From NCBI RefSeq assembly GCF_010731575.1, contig NZ_AP022617.1:992001-1056000 (forward strand): 64,000 nt of DNA, in the 5' to 3' direction. The translations under genes and the position numbers were made by a program. This document shows positions 31,143-40,630 of this stretch, piece after piece. This DNA comes from Mycolicibacterium monacense (GTDB lineage Bacteria; Actinomycetota; Actinomycetes; Mycobacteriales; Mycobacteriaceae). Position 1 is the first letter of the stretch. The number at the start of each line of letters is the position of its first letter. The notes under the pieces are model-generated. The model was not told the DNA's origin and made no database searches. It saw nothing but the letters and a program-made list of their open reading frames with translations.

Positions 31143-33299
31143 GTGAAGGAACTCACCATCGTCCGAGGCGCCTGCCCGCACGACTGCCCCGACACGTGCG
31201 CGATGCTCTACCACGTCGAGGACGGGAAACTCGTTGACGTGACGGGAGATCCGGACCACCCGATGACCAGGGGCGGTCTGTGCGTCAAGGTCAAGAACTT
31301 CCACGAGCACCACTACCAGCCCGACCGTCTGCTGTACCCGATGCGCCGGGTGGGGCCCAAGGGTTCGGGTGCGTTCGAGCGGATCTCGTGGGACGAGGCG
31401 CTCGCGGAGATCAAACAGCGGTGGACCGCGATCATCGACGAGTACGGCAGCCAGGCGATCATGCCGCACGCCTACCTCGGCCACCAGGGTGTGCTCAATG
31501 GTCTGACCTCGGGTGACGCGTTCTTCAACCGGCTCGGATCGACGGTGGCGGAAAAGACGTACTGCGAGTCGGGATCGTCGACGGCGTGGCATATGACCGT
31601 CGGCGGGTCGGGTGGTCTCGACGTCGAGTCGATGGCGCATTCGAAGTACATCATCGTGTGGGGCATGAACATGACCAGCACGAACCTGCACGGCTGGCCG
31701 TTCCTGCTGGAGGCGCGCAAGAACAACGGCGCGAAGATCGTCGTCATCGATCCGGTGCGCAACCGGACTGCGCGACAGGCTGATTGGCACATCCGCATCC
31801 GGCCCGGCACCGACGGCGCCCTCGCCATGGGCATGATCCACGAGATCATCGCGCAGGGGCTGACCGACACCGACTACATCGAGCGCTACACCGTCGGATT
31901 CGACGAACTCGCAGCGCGTGCGGCGAACTATCCGCCGGAGCGGGTCGAGGAGATCACCGGTGTGCCCGCCGACGACGTCCGCACGCTGGCCCGCGAGTAC
32001 GCCACGAGTCAGCCCGCGGCGATCCGGCAGGGGGTGGCGTTGGAACGCAGCCGCGGCGGGGGACAGGCGATCCGGGCCATCACGTGTCTGCCCGCGCTGG
32101 TCGGGGCATGGCGGCACGTCGGCGGCGGCACGATGGAGATGCCGATCTGGGAGTTCCCCACCCGGTTCGACAAGATCTGCATGCCGGAGTGGATTCCCGA
32201 GGGCACCCGCGTGGTCAACGAACTCGACCTCGGGATGGCGCTGACCGGTGAACTCGAACTCGACCCGCCCATCAAATCGCTGTTCGTCTACAACTCCAAC
32301 CCGGTGTCACAGGGTCCCGCGCAGGAGAAGACGATGCGCGGGCTGATGCGCGACGACCTGTTCACCGTCGTCAGCGAGCACTTCATCACCGACACCGCGA
32401 AATACGCCGATCTGGTGCTGCCTGCCACCATGCAGGCCGAGCAGCTCGACATCATGGTGACGTGGGGCCACCTATACATCTCGCTCAACCAGCCCGCGAT
32501 CGCGCCGCCGGGTGAAGCGATCCCCAACGTCGAACTGTTCCGCCGGCTGGCGCGGACCATGGAGTTCGACGAGGAGTCGATGGCCTACTGGAACCGCACC
32601 GACCGCGAGATGCTCATCGACTTCCACGATTGGGAAGCGCCTGCGCTGCAGGGCATCACGTACGAGAAGCTCGAAGAGGTCGGGTGGATGCGGCTCAACG
32701 TCGGCACCCCGGACACCAGGGCCCCGCACGCCGAGGGCAACTTCCCCACCCCGTCGGGCAAGTGCGAGTTCAAGTCCAGCCTCGCCGAGGGTGGCAACTT
32801 CGTGGTCCCGGTTTGGCGGTCGATGTACGAGGCGATGCAGCCTGGCGGATACGTGGACCCGGTACCCGACTACGTTCCGCCCTTCGAATCCCCGCAGTCG
32901 AATCCGGAATTGGCGCAACGGTTCCCGTTGAGCATCATCTCGCCGAAACCGCACGCCTTCCTCAACAGTCAGTACGGCAACGCGCCGGACAAGCAGCGGG
33001 TCCAGGGCGGCCAGCGGGTGTTCATCCATCCCGACGACGCCGCCGCACGCGGTATCGCCGAAGGGGAGATGGTGCGGGTGTTCAACGACCGCGGATCCTT
33101 CGTGGGACCGGCCACCTACGAGCCGGACCTGATGCCGGGTCTGGTGATGGCCAACGTCGGACACTGGCAGAGCGGGGGTTCGGGCACGACCGTGAACGCG
33201 ATCACCGCCGACCGGCACTGCGGTCTGGGCAACGCCGGCGTGTACGGCGACAACCTGGTGGAGGTCCAGAAGGTCGCGGACGAGGCCGTCGCGAGCTGA
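31143..33299 (+). CDS. Molybdopterin-dependent oxidoreductase with N-terminal [4Fe-4S] motif
   Basis: The 718-residue protein is in the DMSO-reductase superfamily. C11, C15, C19 and C47 (CPHDCPDTC... GLC) form the four-cysteine 4Fe-4S site. CESGSSTAW near 140 lies where the metal-ligand residue is expected. QGVALERSRGG and YNSNPVSQGP belong to the bis-MGD binding domains, and the C-terminal moco dinucleotide domain starts near 590. No twin-arginine signal is seen, so it is probably cytoplasmic. The physiological substrate is unknown. GTG 31143 has AGGAGG about seven bases upstream. FdhD for cofactor sulfuration is encoded 27 kb away (60033-60857). Confidence 0.88.
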   Translation: MKELTIVRGACPHDCPDTCAMLYHVEDGKLVDVTGDPDHPMTRGGLCVKVKNFHEHHYQPDRLLYPMRRVGPKGSGAFERISWDEALAEIKQRWTAIIDEYGSQAIMPHAYLGHQGVLNGLTSGDAFFNRLGSTVAEKTYCESGSSTAWHMTVGGSGGLDVESMAHSKYIIVWGMNMTSTNLHGWPFLLEARKNNGAKIVVIDPVRNRTARQADWHIRIRPGTDGALAMGMIHEIIAQGLTDTDYIERYTVGFDELAARAANYPPERVEEITGVPADDVRTLAREYATSQPAAIRQGVALERSRGGGQAIRAITCLPALVGAWRHVGGGTMEMPIWEFPTRFDKICMPEWIPEGTRVVNELDLGMALTGELELDPPIKSLFVYNSNPVSQGPAQEKTMRGLMRDDLFTVVSEHFITDTAKYADLVLPATMQAEQLDIMVTWGHLYISLNQPAIAPPGEAIPNVELFRRLARTMEFDEESMAYWNRTDREMLIDFHDWEAPALQGITYEKLEEVGWMRLNVGTPDTRAPHAEGNFPTPSGKCEFKSSLAEGGNFVVPVWRSMYEAMQPGGYVDPVPDYVPPFESPQSNPELAQRFPLSIISPKPHAFLNSQYGNAPDKQRVQGGQRVFIHPDDAAARGIAEGEMVRVFNDRGSFVGPATYEPDLMPGLVMANVGHWQSGGSGTTVNAITADRHCGLGNAGVYGDNLVEVQKVADEAVAS

Positions 33300-33396
33300 C
33301 GCCGATTGTCTTACCGATCCGCGGAATCCGGAGCGCAGACCGGGGAGCGGCGTAGTGTGCGGCTAGCGGGTTCGCCGGTCTGTGAGGAGGCGGAAC

Positions 33397-33624
33397 ATGG
33401 CTGGACGTCTGTCCGTTGTGCCGGGCGCGATACTGTTTGCCTGCGGTGCGATCGGTGCCGCGATCTGGTTGTGGGTGAAACGCAGGCAGCTGGCGGTTGC
33501 GGCGGCCAAAGCGGTTCCGGAACAGACCGCCGCGGCGGCCACCGATCAGGTGTCGACGGTGACCGGTGCGGTTCCGGGTCAGGTCGACGAGATCAAGGCG
33601 AAGCGGCCGCCTTCGGTGCCGTAG
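33397..33624 (+). CDS. Small single-pass membrane protein
   Basis: The 75-residue protein has one membrane helix (residues ~7-25), then a basic KRRQ stop-transfer sequence and an Ala/Val-rich helical tail. ATG 33397 has AGGAGG with ideal spacing, which makes a real gene likely. It is not similar to any family that I recognise. It ends three bases before the convergent BcsB-like gene and marks the left border of the polysaccharide block. Confidence 0.7.
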   Translation: MAGRLSVVPGAILFACGAIGAAIWLWVKRRQLAVAAAKAVPEQTAAAATDQVSTVTGAVPGQVDEIKAKRPPSVP

Positions 33625-33627
33625 TCG

Positions 33628-35586
33628 CTACGCGGCGGAACCGCGACGGCGGCGCCACCACAGTGCCGCGCCGACCGCCAGCGCCGCGAGGGCTGCGCAT
33701 CCCACCCCGACGGCCACCCAGACCCGTGAATCGGCGGAGTCCTGGGCGGGGGGCGGCGCGGTGTCTTCAGATCCGATCGACAGGTTGGTGACACTGCCCG
33801 CCGCACCGGCGGCCAGCACGTTGCCGTCCAGACTCGACCAGCCGTCGGGCTGCTGGTCGATGTAGCCGAAGAGGGGTTCGACAAGGGTCCAGGCGCCGCT
33901 GGTGGTGACGAGGACGACGCTGCGGTTGCGCGGCGGGTCGGCGAACGCCTGCACCGAACCCAGCCCACGGTTGATGTCGGCGCGCAACTCGTCGCCCAGG
34001 TCGACCTTGACCTCGGCGCTCTCCCCGCCGACCGGCGGCCGGATCGAAGTCTGTTCGATCGTCGCGGCATTGGCCACGATCAAGGCCCCGATCCCGGCGT
34101 CGGCCGCGGCCTTGACGTCCACGATGCGCGGCGTGAGCGCGGCATCGGTCAGCCGCGCGACGGCGGTGACCACGCGGGTGGCGTAGTGCAACTGGTTGGG
34201 GTTGCCGCCGTCGAGCGCGACGAGGAACTCCGGCCCGAATTCCGAAGGCACCGCGCCGAAACCGCCGAGAGGCGGCCCGCCGCGCCGCATCGTCAACGTC
34301 GACCGGGGGTCGACCTGGAAGGTCAGCGGCGCAATCGTCGGCGAGCACAGCTGACGCGGGCTGAAAGTCAGGTCGAATTCGAGGTTGATTCTCTGGTCGA
34401 GGAATTCGCCGGGTACGTAGAACACGGTGTCGACGCGACCGCTCTCGCCCAACGGGGCGGTGTGCACGGCCTGACCGTTGACGCTGACCATCACCGATGC
34501 CGAGTCCATGGGTTGCACCGGCGTGTGGGTGGCGAGCAGATGCACCTGCAGACCGTCGACACGCCCGGCGCCCAGCGCGGCCCGGTCGACACCCACTGTC
34601 ATCGTCGACGTCCGCAGGACCGAGCTCTCACCGGCCATGTTCAGCTCGCCGAAACTCATCTCGTCGACGCTGGATTCACCGGCGGAACCGGCTTTGTCGA
34701 CGCGGACCCCGGGAACCTGTGCCAACGACTGCATCTGGTTGGCCACCAGCGACGCCTGGGCCGCGAGTTGGTCACCGCGGCCGTTCAACTCGAGATAGAC
34801 GTCGGGGGTGTCCGGGTTGACCACCTCGAGTGCGGCGTCACCGTTCTCGACCACCACGGCGCGGGTGAACTGCGGCGCCGCAGGGGGAGTCGCGCCGCGC
34901 GGTTTTTTGACCACCGTGACCACCGGCGACTGCGGCCGGTACATCCGGGCGACCGCGGACGCGAGCGTGAGCACCGCCTGCTCCTCGGCGTCGTCGGCGT
35001 CGATCGGTGCGTAGATCGTCAGCCGTTGCAGCACAGGCGGAAAGAACGTGGCAACGGTGGTGGGTGCGGGTTCGACACCGGTGAACACCGTGGCCAGATC
35101 GCTGAGCGTGACGCGCTCCCCGAGCCCGCACCGGTCACCGACCGGAAGCGCGGCCTCCCGCACCGTGAACGACAGCCCGAGCTTCGAGGCGTTCACCCGT
35201 CCCGCGGCGATGTCGACGTCGAACGGCACCACCGCCTGATCGGGTGCGACGGCGGGCAGGTTCACCGTCGCCAGTGATCTGCCGGTGCTGTCGGAGATCT
35301 CCACGAACCCGGCGCCGAGGTCCACCGGCGCGTGGATCAGCCCCCGCAACCGGATCGCCGCGAAACCGGTTGGCACGGGCACCGTGAAGTCCTGGTTCGT
35401 ATCGGCGCCGACGAGGGTGATGTCACCGGGCAGACCCAGCGTCCGCCACGGCAGCGCCACCTCCGGTCCCGCGGCCGGGTCGGCGTTCAGTGGGGCGGCG
35501 TGCACCACGGCGGGTGCGCCCAGAGCGGCCACCATGAACACCGACGACACCAGGCCGACGACCCGGCGGATGAACCCAACAGACAC
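33628..35586 (-). CDS. BcsB-like exported protein with C-terminal membrane anchor
   Basis: The 652-residue protein has a Sec signal peptide (cleavage near VVHAAP), a long beta-rich extracytoplasmic region, and one C-terminal membrane helix (about 623-643) ending in RRRRGSAA. This layout, and the carbohydrate-binding-like repeats separated by alpha/beta parts, match the cellulose synthase accessory subunit BcsB, which guides a nascent polysaccharide through the periplasm. No BcsA-type synthase is in the window, so it either serves an unlinked synthase or has been recruited to the Wzx/Wzy pathway next door. GTG 35586 has GGAG upstream. It is divergent from the Wzz-like gene. Confidence 0.7.
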   Translation of the reverse strand: MSVGFIRRVVGLVSSVFMVAALGAPAVVHAAPLNADPAAGPEVALPWRTLGLPGDITLVGADTNQDFTVPVPTGFAAIRLRGLIHAPVDLGAGFVEISDSTGRSLATVNLPAVAPDQAVVPFDVDIAAGRVNASKLGLSFTVREAALPVGDRCGLGERVTLSDLATVFTGVEPAPTTVATFFPPVLQRLTIYAPIDADDAEEQAVLTLASAVARMYRPQSPVVTVVKKPRGATPPAAPQFTRAVVVENGDAALEVVNPDTPDVYLELNGRGDQLAAQASLVANQMQSLAQVPGVRVDKAGSAGESSVDEMSFGELNMAGESSVLRTSTMTVGVDRAALGAGRVDGLQVHLLATHTPVQPMDSASVMVSVNGQAVHTAPLGESGRVDTVFYVPGEFLDQRINLEFDLTFSPRQLCSPTIAPLTFQVDPRSTLTMRRGGPPLGGFGAVPSEFGPEFLVALDGGNPNQLHYATRVVTAVARLTDAALTPRIVDVKAAADAGIGALIVANAATIEQTSIRPPVGGESAEVKVDLGDELRADINRGLGSVQAFADPPRNRSVVLVTTSGAWTLVEPLFGYIDQQPDGWSSLDGNVLAAGAAGSVTNLSIGSEDTAPPPAQDSADSRVWVAVGVGCAALAALAVGAALWWRRRRGSAA

Positions 35587-35846
35587 CGCTGCTCCAGTCT
35601 CGAGTCAGTGGGCTTCCGGAAATCACCCCTGGGCGCCGGACGTTACCGGCAAACCATCTTCGCAAAAAGTCCGACGCGCCGCTTCGCCCCTTGAACCCCA
35701 ACGTGTTTACTGGGCGTTCGCCGATATCTGTGTCGCGCCCGGCGAAGCGTTTCGGGCCACTACGATATTGGTCGCATCGAGGGTCAGGACGGAGCGCCGC
35801 ACAGTTGTCTGTCAATGGGTCGAGAGTTCCGGCACCCGCGATCGCG

Positions 35847-37058
35847 ATGATTTCTTCGCTGGAATCACGCCTTGTGAGGGTCAAATACATCGCCGCCGCG
35901 CTCGTCGGCGTGTGCGTCGGCGCCCTGTTGGGTGGGTTGGCCTTCGCGGCGATGGGCACCGATACGACAGCGACAGCCTTTGTGCGTCTACAGAATCCGG
36001 CAGACCTGACGGCGATCGCGGCGGGCGCGAGTCAGGTCACTCCGGACAATCAAGGCAATACGAGCAATTTCGTCGGCGGGGAAATCGCATATCTGTCCGG
36101 CGAGGGTTTCGCCCAGGCGGTGGCCAGGAAAATGGCGATGGACGAGCCGGCGGAGCTGAATGTCGCGCAAGCCAGCGAGTCGGCTGTGGTCACGATCAGC
36201 AATAGCAGCAAATCTCGTGGCGATGCGATCAGGACCGTTCAGGTGGCGATCGATCTGTACCGGCAGGAGCTTGCGCAGCGGGTCGACGAGCAACTTCGGA
36301 CCATCCTCGCCGCACTGTCGCGGTGGCAGCAGGACGAGACCGTCGATCCTGTGCGGATGCAAGAACTCGCGCGCATCCGGGCCGCCGTCGAACTCCAGGC
36401 GAGCGAGGCCTCGACGTTGCTGGTTGTGCAGCCCCCGACGCCGAACCACGACAGCTCCGGTCAGTGGTTGATCGGGGTGTTCCTCGGCGGGCTCCTCGGC
36501 GGCTCCGTCGCGGTGGCCATCCTGCTCGCGCGTGGGCGGCGTTCCGGCCGCGCGGCGATGACGGCGACGCTGACCGACAGCGTCGACGGTGTGCTCGTGC
36601 CCGCGGTCGATCTCGGCGCCGCATCCCCCGACAACCACGACGGCGAGCAGGCCCGGGTCGCCCGCACCCTCTATGCGCAATGCCCGACGGCGCGGGGCGG
36701 CGTGCTGCTCGTCATCGGTGCGTCACCGTCCTCGGGTAGCGCCGAGGTGGCCGAGCTTCTCGAACTCGGGGCGGCCGACCAGCCCCCGTCGGTCCGGGTG
36801 CGCCACGGCGGAGTCGTGGGTGATCCGACGCTGACCCCCGAGCTGATCGCCGCCGCGACGGGGATCGTCCTCGTGGCCCGCATCGACGCCGACACCGCGG
36901 CACAGGCGGTGGCGCTGCGCTCCGCGACCGCCGACAGCGACGCTCCGGTGGTCGCCGCGTTCACCTACCACCGCGCCGGCGGTGCACACCGGAAGAAACG
37001 GAAGCCCGAGGTGTCACCCCGGCAGGACGTCGACGATGCAGAGCGGAGTATGCAGTGA
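35847..37058 (+). CDS. Wzz-like polysaccharide co-polymerase with degenerate P-loop domain
   Basis: The protein (403 residues from ATG 35847) has an N-terminal membrane helix (~13-35), a periplasmic helical part, a second helix at 205-229, and a cytoplasmic C-terminal domain. This is the layout of chain-length regulators fused to BY-kinases. In the cytoplasmic domain the place of Walker A reads GASPSSGSAEVAE (291-300): the GK(S/T) lysine is missing and no tyrosine-rich tail follows. It should set chain length of the polysaccharide without kinase activity. GTG 35874 (MRVKYIAAAL) is another possible start. TACGAT at 35761 is a possible -10. The stop overlaps the GT4 start by four bases. Confidence 0.75.
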   Translation: MISSLESRLVRVKYIAAALVGVCVGALLGGLAFAAMGTDTTATAFVRLQNPADLTAIAAGASQVTPDNQGNTSNFVGGEIAYLSGEGFAQAVARKMAMDEPAELNVAQASESAVVTISNSSKSRGDAIRTVQVAIDLYRQELAQRVDEQLRTILAALSRWQQDETVDPVRMQELARIRAAVELQASEASTLLVVQPPTPNHDSSGQWLIGVFLGGLLGGSVAVAILLARGRRSGRAAMTATLTDSVDGVLVPAVDLGAASPDNHDGEQARVARTLYAQCPTARGGVLLVIGASPSSGSAEVAELLELGAADQPPSVRVRHGGVVGDPTLTPELIAAATGIVLVARIDADTAAQAVALRSATADSDAPVVAAFTYHRAGGAHRKKRKPEVSPRQDVDDAERSMQ

Positions 37059-38173
37059 CGGTCGCGATCGTCCACGAACGGTTGACCGAGATCGCCGGAT
37101 CGGAACACGTGGTCGCCGAGTTCGCCCGGCAGTGGCCGGACGCGCCGGTCAACATCCCGATCGTCGATCCCCGTGTCACCGCCGCGTTCAGTGCGCGGGT
37201 GCGGACCGGTCCGCTCTCGTCGGCGTACCGCGCGGCGCGCTACCGGACCTACGCGCCGCTGTTGCCGCTCGTCCCGAGCTGGATGAAGCGGTTGGACTTC
37301 GGTGCGGCGGAGGCCGTCCTCATCAGCCACCATGCATTCGCCGCCGCGGCGGTCCACGCCGCCGGGGACACACCGACGGTCGTCTACGTGCATTCACCGG
37401 CGCGGTGGGCATGGGACAAGGCGATGCGCCGTGAAGAGGCGTCGTCGCTGCCGGGCCGTCTGGCGCTGGACGTGCTGTCCCGGTTGGCCATCGCCACGGA
37501 ACTGTCCGCCGCACCGAGGATCACCTCCATCGTGGCCAACAGTGCGACGGTGGCGCAACGGGTCAGGGACCACTGGAACCGAGACGCGCAGGTCGTCCAC
37601 CCCCCGGTGAACATCGACTTCTACACACCCGACGCCGCATCGACGCGTGGCGACTACTTCCTGCTGGCCGGTCGTTTGGTGGGCTACAAACGCCCGGACA
37701 TCGCGATCAGAGCGGCCGTGGAAGCCGGCGTCAGACTGGTGGTCGCCGGGGACGGCAGAGAGGCCGCCCGATGCCGGAAGCTCGCCGAAGGCGGTGACGT
37801 CACCTTCGTCGGCCGCGTCTCCGACGAGGAGTTCCGCGACCTGTATCGACGCGCCAGGGCGATGGTCATGCCGGGCGAGGAGGACTTCGGCATCACCCCG
37901 GTCGAGGCGATGGCGTGCGGCACCCCGGTGATCGCACTCGGTGTCGGCGGCGCCCTGGACAGCGTCGTCGACGGTGTCACGGGCGCCTTCGTCACGGGGC
38001 GCGATGACGCGGAGATCGTCGGCAACTTCGCCGAGACGTTCGCCTCCTTCGACGGCGGTCGCTTCGACCCGGTCGCGATTCGCCAACGCGCCGAACAGTT
38101 CTCACCCGAAGCGTTCCGCGCCAGGATGGCCGACGTGGTGGCGCAGACATTGGCGACCCACCGCAGTGCCTGA
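37055..38173 (+). CDS. GT4-family glycosyltransferase
   Basis: The 372-residue cytoplasmic glycosyltransferase has the GT-B fold. Its C-terminal half contains LLAGRLVGYKRPDIAI and the nucleotide-sugar motif EEDFGITPVEAMACGTPVIA near 275-294 (EX7E type). N-terminal HERLTEIAGSE is typical of WbaZ-like mannosyltransferases, so a GDP-mannose donor is plausible but unproven. GTG 37055 overlaps the wzz stop and its own end overlaps the flippase start by eight bases. It lies in the tight four-gene unit wzz-GT-wzx-wzy. Confidence 0.87.
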   Translation: MTVAIVHERLTEIAGSEHVVAEFARQWPDAPVNIPIVDPRVTAAFSARVRTGPLSSAYRAARYRTYAPLLPLVPSWMKRLDFGAAEAVLISHHAFAAAAVHAAGDTPTVVYVHSPARWAWDKAMRREEASSLPGRLALDVLSRLAIATELSAAPRITSIVANSATVAQRVRDHWNRDAQVVHPPVNIDFYTPDAASTRGDYFLLAGRLVGYKRPDIAIRAAVEAGVRLVVAGDGREAARCRKLAEGGDVTFVGRVSDEEFRDLYRRARAMVMPGEEDFGITPVEAMACGTPVIALGVGGALDSVVDGVTGAFVTGRDDAEIVGNFAETFASFDGGRFDPVAIRQRAEQFSPEAFRARMADVVAQTLATHRSA

Positions 38174-39332
38174 CACCAAGCACCTGCAGGCCGGCGTGCA
38201 GGTCGCCGCCGGTCTGGCGTTGAACGTCTTCCCGGCGATCTTCATCGCCATCTACGCGCGCATCGCGCCGATCGAGACCCAGGGGTTCCTCGCGCTGGCG
38301 CTCGCCGTCGGCGTCTACGTCGCGCAGTTGTTCAACGCCTTCATCGTCGAGGGTCGGCTGGCCACTCCCGACGCCGACGGAGAGCTGGGCCTGCCGACGT
38401 GGGTGGTGTTGCTCAGCACCGCCGCGTGCGGCTTGCTCGTATTCGGCCCCGCGGTCGCCTCGTCGGCGATCCTGATGGCGAGCGCCATCGGCGTGATGAC
38501 CGGCCTGCTGATGACCCGCTCGATCGGGGTGGTGACCGGCGAATGGAAGAACGAGGGCGCGGCCGCGGGGGCGTTGATCGTGGCCAGCCTGATCGCGCTG
38601 TGGATGGCCGACCAGGGCAGCCCGCACAGCGTGCGGGTGCTGGCGATCGGCGCGCTGCTCGCGGTGGTGGTCCGGTACCGGCGGCGAAAAGCGATGCCCC
38701 GCATGGGCTTTCCGCCGGACGTCCGCAGATCCAGCTGGGTCACCGCGGAGACCGCGGTCGTCGGCGCCGTTCAACCGGCGATCACCTCGTTACTTCTGGT
38801 CCTGGTCGGACCGGCCGCCTCGGTCACGTTCCGCGTCATCTCGACCGTCGCCGGCGCCCTGGAGCCGATCCTGGCCTACGGGCGTTATCGCCTGCTCGCG
38901 CACGGGCACCGGGGTGAGCTCAAGGCGTTCGTCGCGGTGTTCGCCGTCGGGATGGCCGCCGTGCTGATCGCCGCGTTCGGTGGAGTCGGCAGCCTGGTCT
39001 TCGGTCCGGCATGGCAGGACGTGGGAGTCGCTGCCATGCTGCTGGCCTGTCTGTGGAAGGCCGCCATGCTGGTGTCCACCGTGCCGTTCGCCGCCCTGCG
39101 CAAGGCGGGTAAGACGGTGCTCGTCTTCTGGATCCGGGGTGCCAGCACCGTCGTCTACCTGGTGGTCAGCGTGGGCCTGCTGTTCGTGTGGCAGAACACG
39201 GCGGCGATCTTCCTGGCCTTCGTGGTCGCGGAGATGATCACGGCGGTCGTCTACCACTTCGCCGCGGTGATGGGGGCGCCGGATTACGCCGCGACGTTCG
39301 GCACCCGTCGACTACGCCAACGGTTCGGCTGA
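38166..39332 (+). CDS. Wzx-like polysaccharide flippase
   Basis: The 388-residue protein is almost entirely hydrophobic, with about 10-12 membrane helices and short loops. By layout and position it belongs to the MOP-superfamily lipid-linked oligosaccharide flippases. It would move undecaprenyl-linked repeat units across the membrane. GTG 38166 overlaps the end of the glycosyltransferase gene by eight bases. Sequence signatures of Wzx are weak in general, so the call depends on topology and on the polymerase gene that follows two bases later. A different lipid transporter is possible. Confidence 0.72.
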   Translation: MPDTKHLQAGVQVAAGLALNVFPAIFIAIYARIAPIETQGFLALALAVGVYVAQLFNAFIVEGRLATPDADGELGLPTWVVLLSTAACGLLVFGPAVASSAILMASAIGVMTGLLMTRSIGVVTGEWKNEGAAAGALIVASLIALWMADQGSPHSVRVLAIGALLAVVVRYRRRKAMPRMGFPPDVRRSSWVTAETAVVGAVQPAITSLLLVLVGPAASVTFRVISTVAGALEPILAYGRYRLLAHGHRGELKAFVAVFAVGMAAVLIAAFGGVGSLVFGPAWQDVGVAAMLLACLWKAAMLVSTVPFAALRKAGKTVLVFWIRGASTVVYLVVSVGLLFVWQNTAAIFLAFVVAEMITAVVYHFAAVMGAPDYAATFGTRRLRQRFG

Positions 39333-39334
39333 CG

Positions 39335-40630
39335 ATGCCCAGCGCCACCCGCCCGCCCGCATGGTTCAGCCCCGCGGTGCTGATCCTGGCGCCCGTGGCC
39401 CTGTCGTTCCTGGCGTGGTCGGCGCTGTATGCGCGCCACGAGTTCGTGGGGCCGCAGGCCGCATCCGAGGCGTTGACCGGTTTCGCGCTCCCCGCCGAGA
39501 TCAGCGGGCGCGGCGTCGCGCTGCTGCTGCTGTGGTACTGCGCGACCGTCATGGTGTCGATGGTCGGATTCTGGTGGGGGACAAGCCGATCACGGCCCGC
39601 GACCGGGGACGATCTGACCAGCGCCGCATGGTTCGAGCGGCGCTACTTCTTCCTGATCCTCGCGGCGGGCGCCGTCGGCGTCGGTTACTCGTTCATGAAG
39701 GTGGGCGGTCCGTCGGCGATCGTCGCCTCGTTGAGCGAACAGACCGCCAACGACTTCAGCAATGCGCTGTCGGGGTTCGCGGGTCCACAGACCCTGCGCT
39801 ACGCCACGATCCTCGCCGCGCCCATCGGGGTCTACCTCTGGCGCAAGAAGGTCATCGGGTGGCCCTACATGGTCGCGGGGGTGCTGCTGCTCATCTCCAA
39901 CGCCATGATCGCCTCACGACTGGCACTGCTGATGTCCTGCGTGGTCTACCTCGCGGTCTGGGTGCGGGGTCGGCGACCTCGGCAGCCGACCGGCGGACCG
40001 GGCGCACGCACGTGGATGACGGTCGCGGTGATCGTGCTCTGCGGGTTCGCCGTCCTCACCGCGCTCAACTACTTCCGCAACGCCAACTACTACCGGGACG
40101 CCGGGGTGTCGAACCCGGTGGCCATGAACCTCTACCAGTCGGGGGCCTACCTGGCGGTGCCCGCGCAGGTTCAGATCGGGGTCTCGGACGCGGTGGCCGG
40201 CGGCGCCTGGGAGAACAAGGTCGGGGCGGTCGCATCGCTGGATGCGGTCAAGCCCACCTTCCTGCAGTTCAACAAGGTGGCCAAGGACGACAGTTGGAAG
40301 CAGGCCGCCGTCTACGGGTACTCGGTGACGTTCGCGGGCAACTTCTTCACCAATTCCGTGTTCGCCGACATCTATTCGGAACACGGCGCCTGGGGATGGC
40401 TCTACACCATCCTGGCGTACGGATTCGCGGGGTACGCGTTCGCGCGGATCTTCAGCTTCAGCCCCGTCATCGCCGCGTCCGCCGGCGTGGTGGCGTACTG
40501 CTTCCTCGAGGTCTGGCGGGTGCAGATCCTGGTGTACGGCATCGTCATCTTCCTGCTGCTGCTGACCGCGGGCAGCGCACTGGTCACCGCCCGCATACGA
40601 CCGCCGAAGGACGCTCGACCGGCGGCGTGA
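39335..40630 (+). CDS. Wzy-like polysaccharide polymerase
   Basis: The 431-residue membrane protein has about 10-11 helices and one large extracytoplasmic loop (about residues 245-340), typical of Wzy/O-antigen polymerase-type proteins. Its loop is rich in Tyr, Asn and Gly (NYFRNANYYRDAG). It would join repeat units outside the membrane. ATG 39335 begins two bases after the flippase stop. Its last 47 bases overlap the convergent beta-helix lipoprotein gene, an unusually long 3' overlap. Family assignment is by topology and context. Confidence 0.72.
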   Translation: MPSATRPPAWFSPAVLILAPVALSFLAWSALYARHEFVGPQAASEALTGFALPAEISGRGVALLLLWYCATVMVSMVGFWWGTSRSRPATGDDLTSAAWFERRYFFLILAAGAVGVGYSFMKVGGPSAIVASLSEQTANDFSNALSGFAGPQTLRYATILAAPIGVYLWRKKVIGWPYMVAGVLLLISNAMIASRLALLMSCVVYLAVWVRGRRPRQPTGGPGARTWMTVAVIVLCGFAVLTALNYFRNANYYRDAGVSNPVAMNLYQSGAYLAVPAQVQIGVSDAVAGGAWENKVGAVASLDAVKPTFLQFNKVAKDDSWKQAAVYGYSVTFAGNFFTNSVFADIYSEHGAWGWLYTILAYGFAGYAFARIFSFSPVIAASAGVVAYCFLEVWRVQILVYGIVIFLLLLTAGSALVTARIRPPKDARPAA

